16,377 nucleotides of DNA, taken from contig USGV01000016.1 in NCBI GenBank assembly GCA_900554305.1, positions 1 to 16,377 of the forward strand. The letters run 5' to 3'. Position numbers and translations under genes: made by a program. Below, in pieces: positions 16,166-16,377 of the stretch. How positions within the stretch are numbered: position 1 is the first letter of the stretch; each line of letters begins with the position of its first letter. Source of the DNA: an uncultured Mycoplasmatota bacterium. Its GTDB lineage: Bacteria; Bacillota_I; Bacilli_A; RF39; UBA660. A model generated the notes under the pieces. That model made no database searches, was not told where the DNA came from, and saw only the letters and a list, made by a program, of their open reading frames with translations.

Positions 16166-16242
16166 TGGTGACGAGTACGGAATTCGAATCCGTGAATGCT
16201 GCCGTGAAAGGGCAGTGTGTTAAGCCGCTTCACCAACTCGCC
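16166..16242 (-). tRNA. tRNA-Glu (UUC)
   Basis: 77 nt including encoded CCA. Acceptor GGCGAGT pairs with ACTCGTC with one G-U, discriminator A. Anticodon stem CTGCC/GGCAG with loop CTTTCAC gives UUC, reading GAA/GAG. T-arm ACGGA/TCCGT with TTCGAAT. Only three bases separate it from tRNA-Asn. Confidence 0.96.
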
Positions 16243-16245
16243 AAC

Positions 16246-16322
16246 TGGCGCCCCAACTAGGACTTGAACCTAGGACCCCTTGATTAACAGTCAAGTGCTC
16301 TAACCAACTGAGCTATTGAGGC
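16246..16322 (-). tRNA. tRNA-Asn (GUU)
   Basis: 77 nt including encoded CCA. Acceptor GCCTCAA pairs with TTGGGGC with one U-G, discriminator G. Anticodon stem CTTGA/TCAAG with loop CTGTTAA gives GUU, reading AAC/AAU. D-stem GCTC/GAGC and T-arm CTAGG/CCTAG are intact. Eight bases after tRNA-Ile, in the same transcript. Confidence 0.97.
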
Positions 16323-16330
16323 ACTATTAA

Positions 16331-16377
16331 TGGTGGACCTGACAGGACTTGAACCTGTGACCCCACGCTTATCAAGC
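16331..16377 (-). tRNA. tRNA-Ile (GAU), 5' part beyond the window
   Basis: The 3' 47 nt of a tRNA: anticodon loop TTGATAA giving GAU (AUC/AUU Ile), the GCGTG side of the anticodon stem, T-arm ACAGG/CCTGT with TTCAAGT, 3' acceptor strand CAGGTCC, discriminator A and encoded CCA. The D-arm and 5' acceptor lie past the right edge. The cluster promoter must also lie outside. Confidence 0.9.

Noticed and set aside
16111..16236. 42-residue N-terminal extension of the HD protein
   Set aside because: It would translate the tRNA-Glu gene and its terminator; the ATG at 16110 has its own GGTGAT site and begins the conserved sequence.

Overview
The window is AT-rich DNA with every gene on the minus strand, so genes are read from right to left. 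Trp is encoded by TGG. The gene at 6683..7438 ends in TGA right at a terminator hairpin, so the standard code applies and this is not a TGA=Trp Mycoplasma. Strong Shine-Dalgarno (SD) sites, tRNA genes with encoded CCA, many intrinsic terminators and the gene families point to a low-GC Bacillota or Mycoplasmatota lineage, for example an uncultured gut Bacilli group such as RF39. That placement is an inference, not a proven assignment.

Right end (15287..16377): a tRNA cluster Ile(GAU)-Asn(GUU)-Glu(UUC) closes with a terminator. It is followed by a small HD-domain phosphohydrolase gene, then tRNA-Ser(GCU) with its own -35/-10 promoter and terminator.

Centre (7519..15183): one very large gene encodes a membrane cyclic beta-1,2-glucan synthase with the full order N-terminal region, GT84 transferase, GH189-type (PF10091) cyclisation domain and GH94 phosphorylase. 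Its start is moved from a GTG at 15192 to an ATG at 15183. Downstream lies a membrane-anchored protein of unknown function (6683..7438) with its own promoter, then an Rpn/PD-(D/E)XK-type gene (5797..6609). That gene appears to have lost its ATG: a perfect SD is followed by ATA.

Left (1291..5658): a tight four-gene operon holds glucose-6-phosphate isomerase (overlapping the next gene by 1 nt), a PAP2 lipid phosphatase (3-nt gap), a Cof-type HAD phosphatase, and a membrane-anchored aryl-sulfate sulfotransferase. A hairpin terminator closes it. A second terminator and a new promoter precede an unrecognised gene that runs off the left edge and carries five tandem 8-residue KQLPAVVE repeats.

Four promoters share an extended -10 element (TGnTATAAT or TGnTATACT) without an obvious -35, whereas tRNA-Ser has TTGACT-17-TAATAT. 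Links between genes are modest. Glucose-6-phosphate isomerase and the beta-glucan synthase both touch glucose metabolism, and several products are membrane-bound or face outward. I see no CRISPR array, insertion sequence, prophage module or clearly new multi-gene system. The best leads are the ATA-start Rpn gene, the repeat protein at the left edge, the glucan synthase in this type of genome, and the sulfotransferase sharing an operon with glucose-6-phosphate isomerase.
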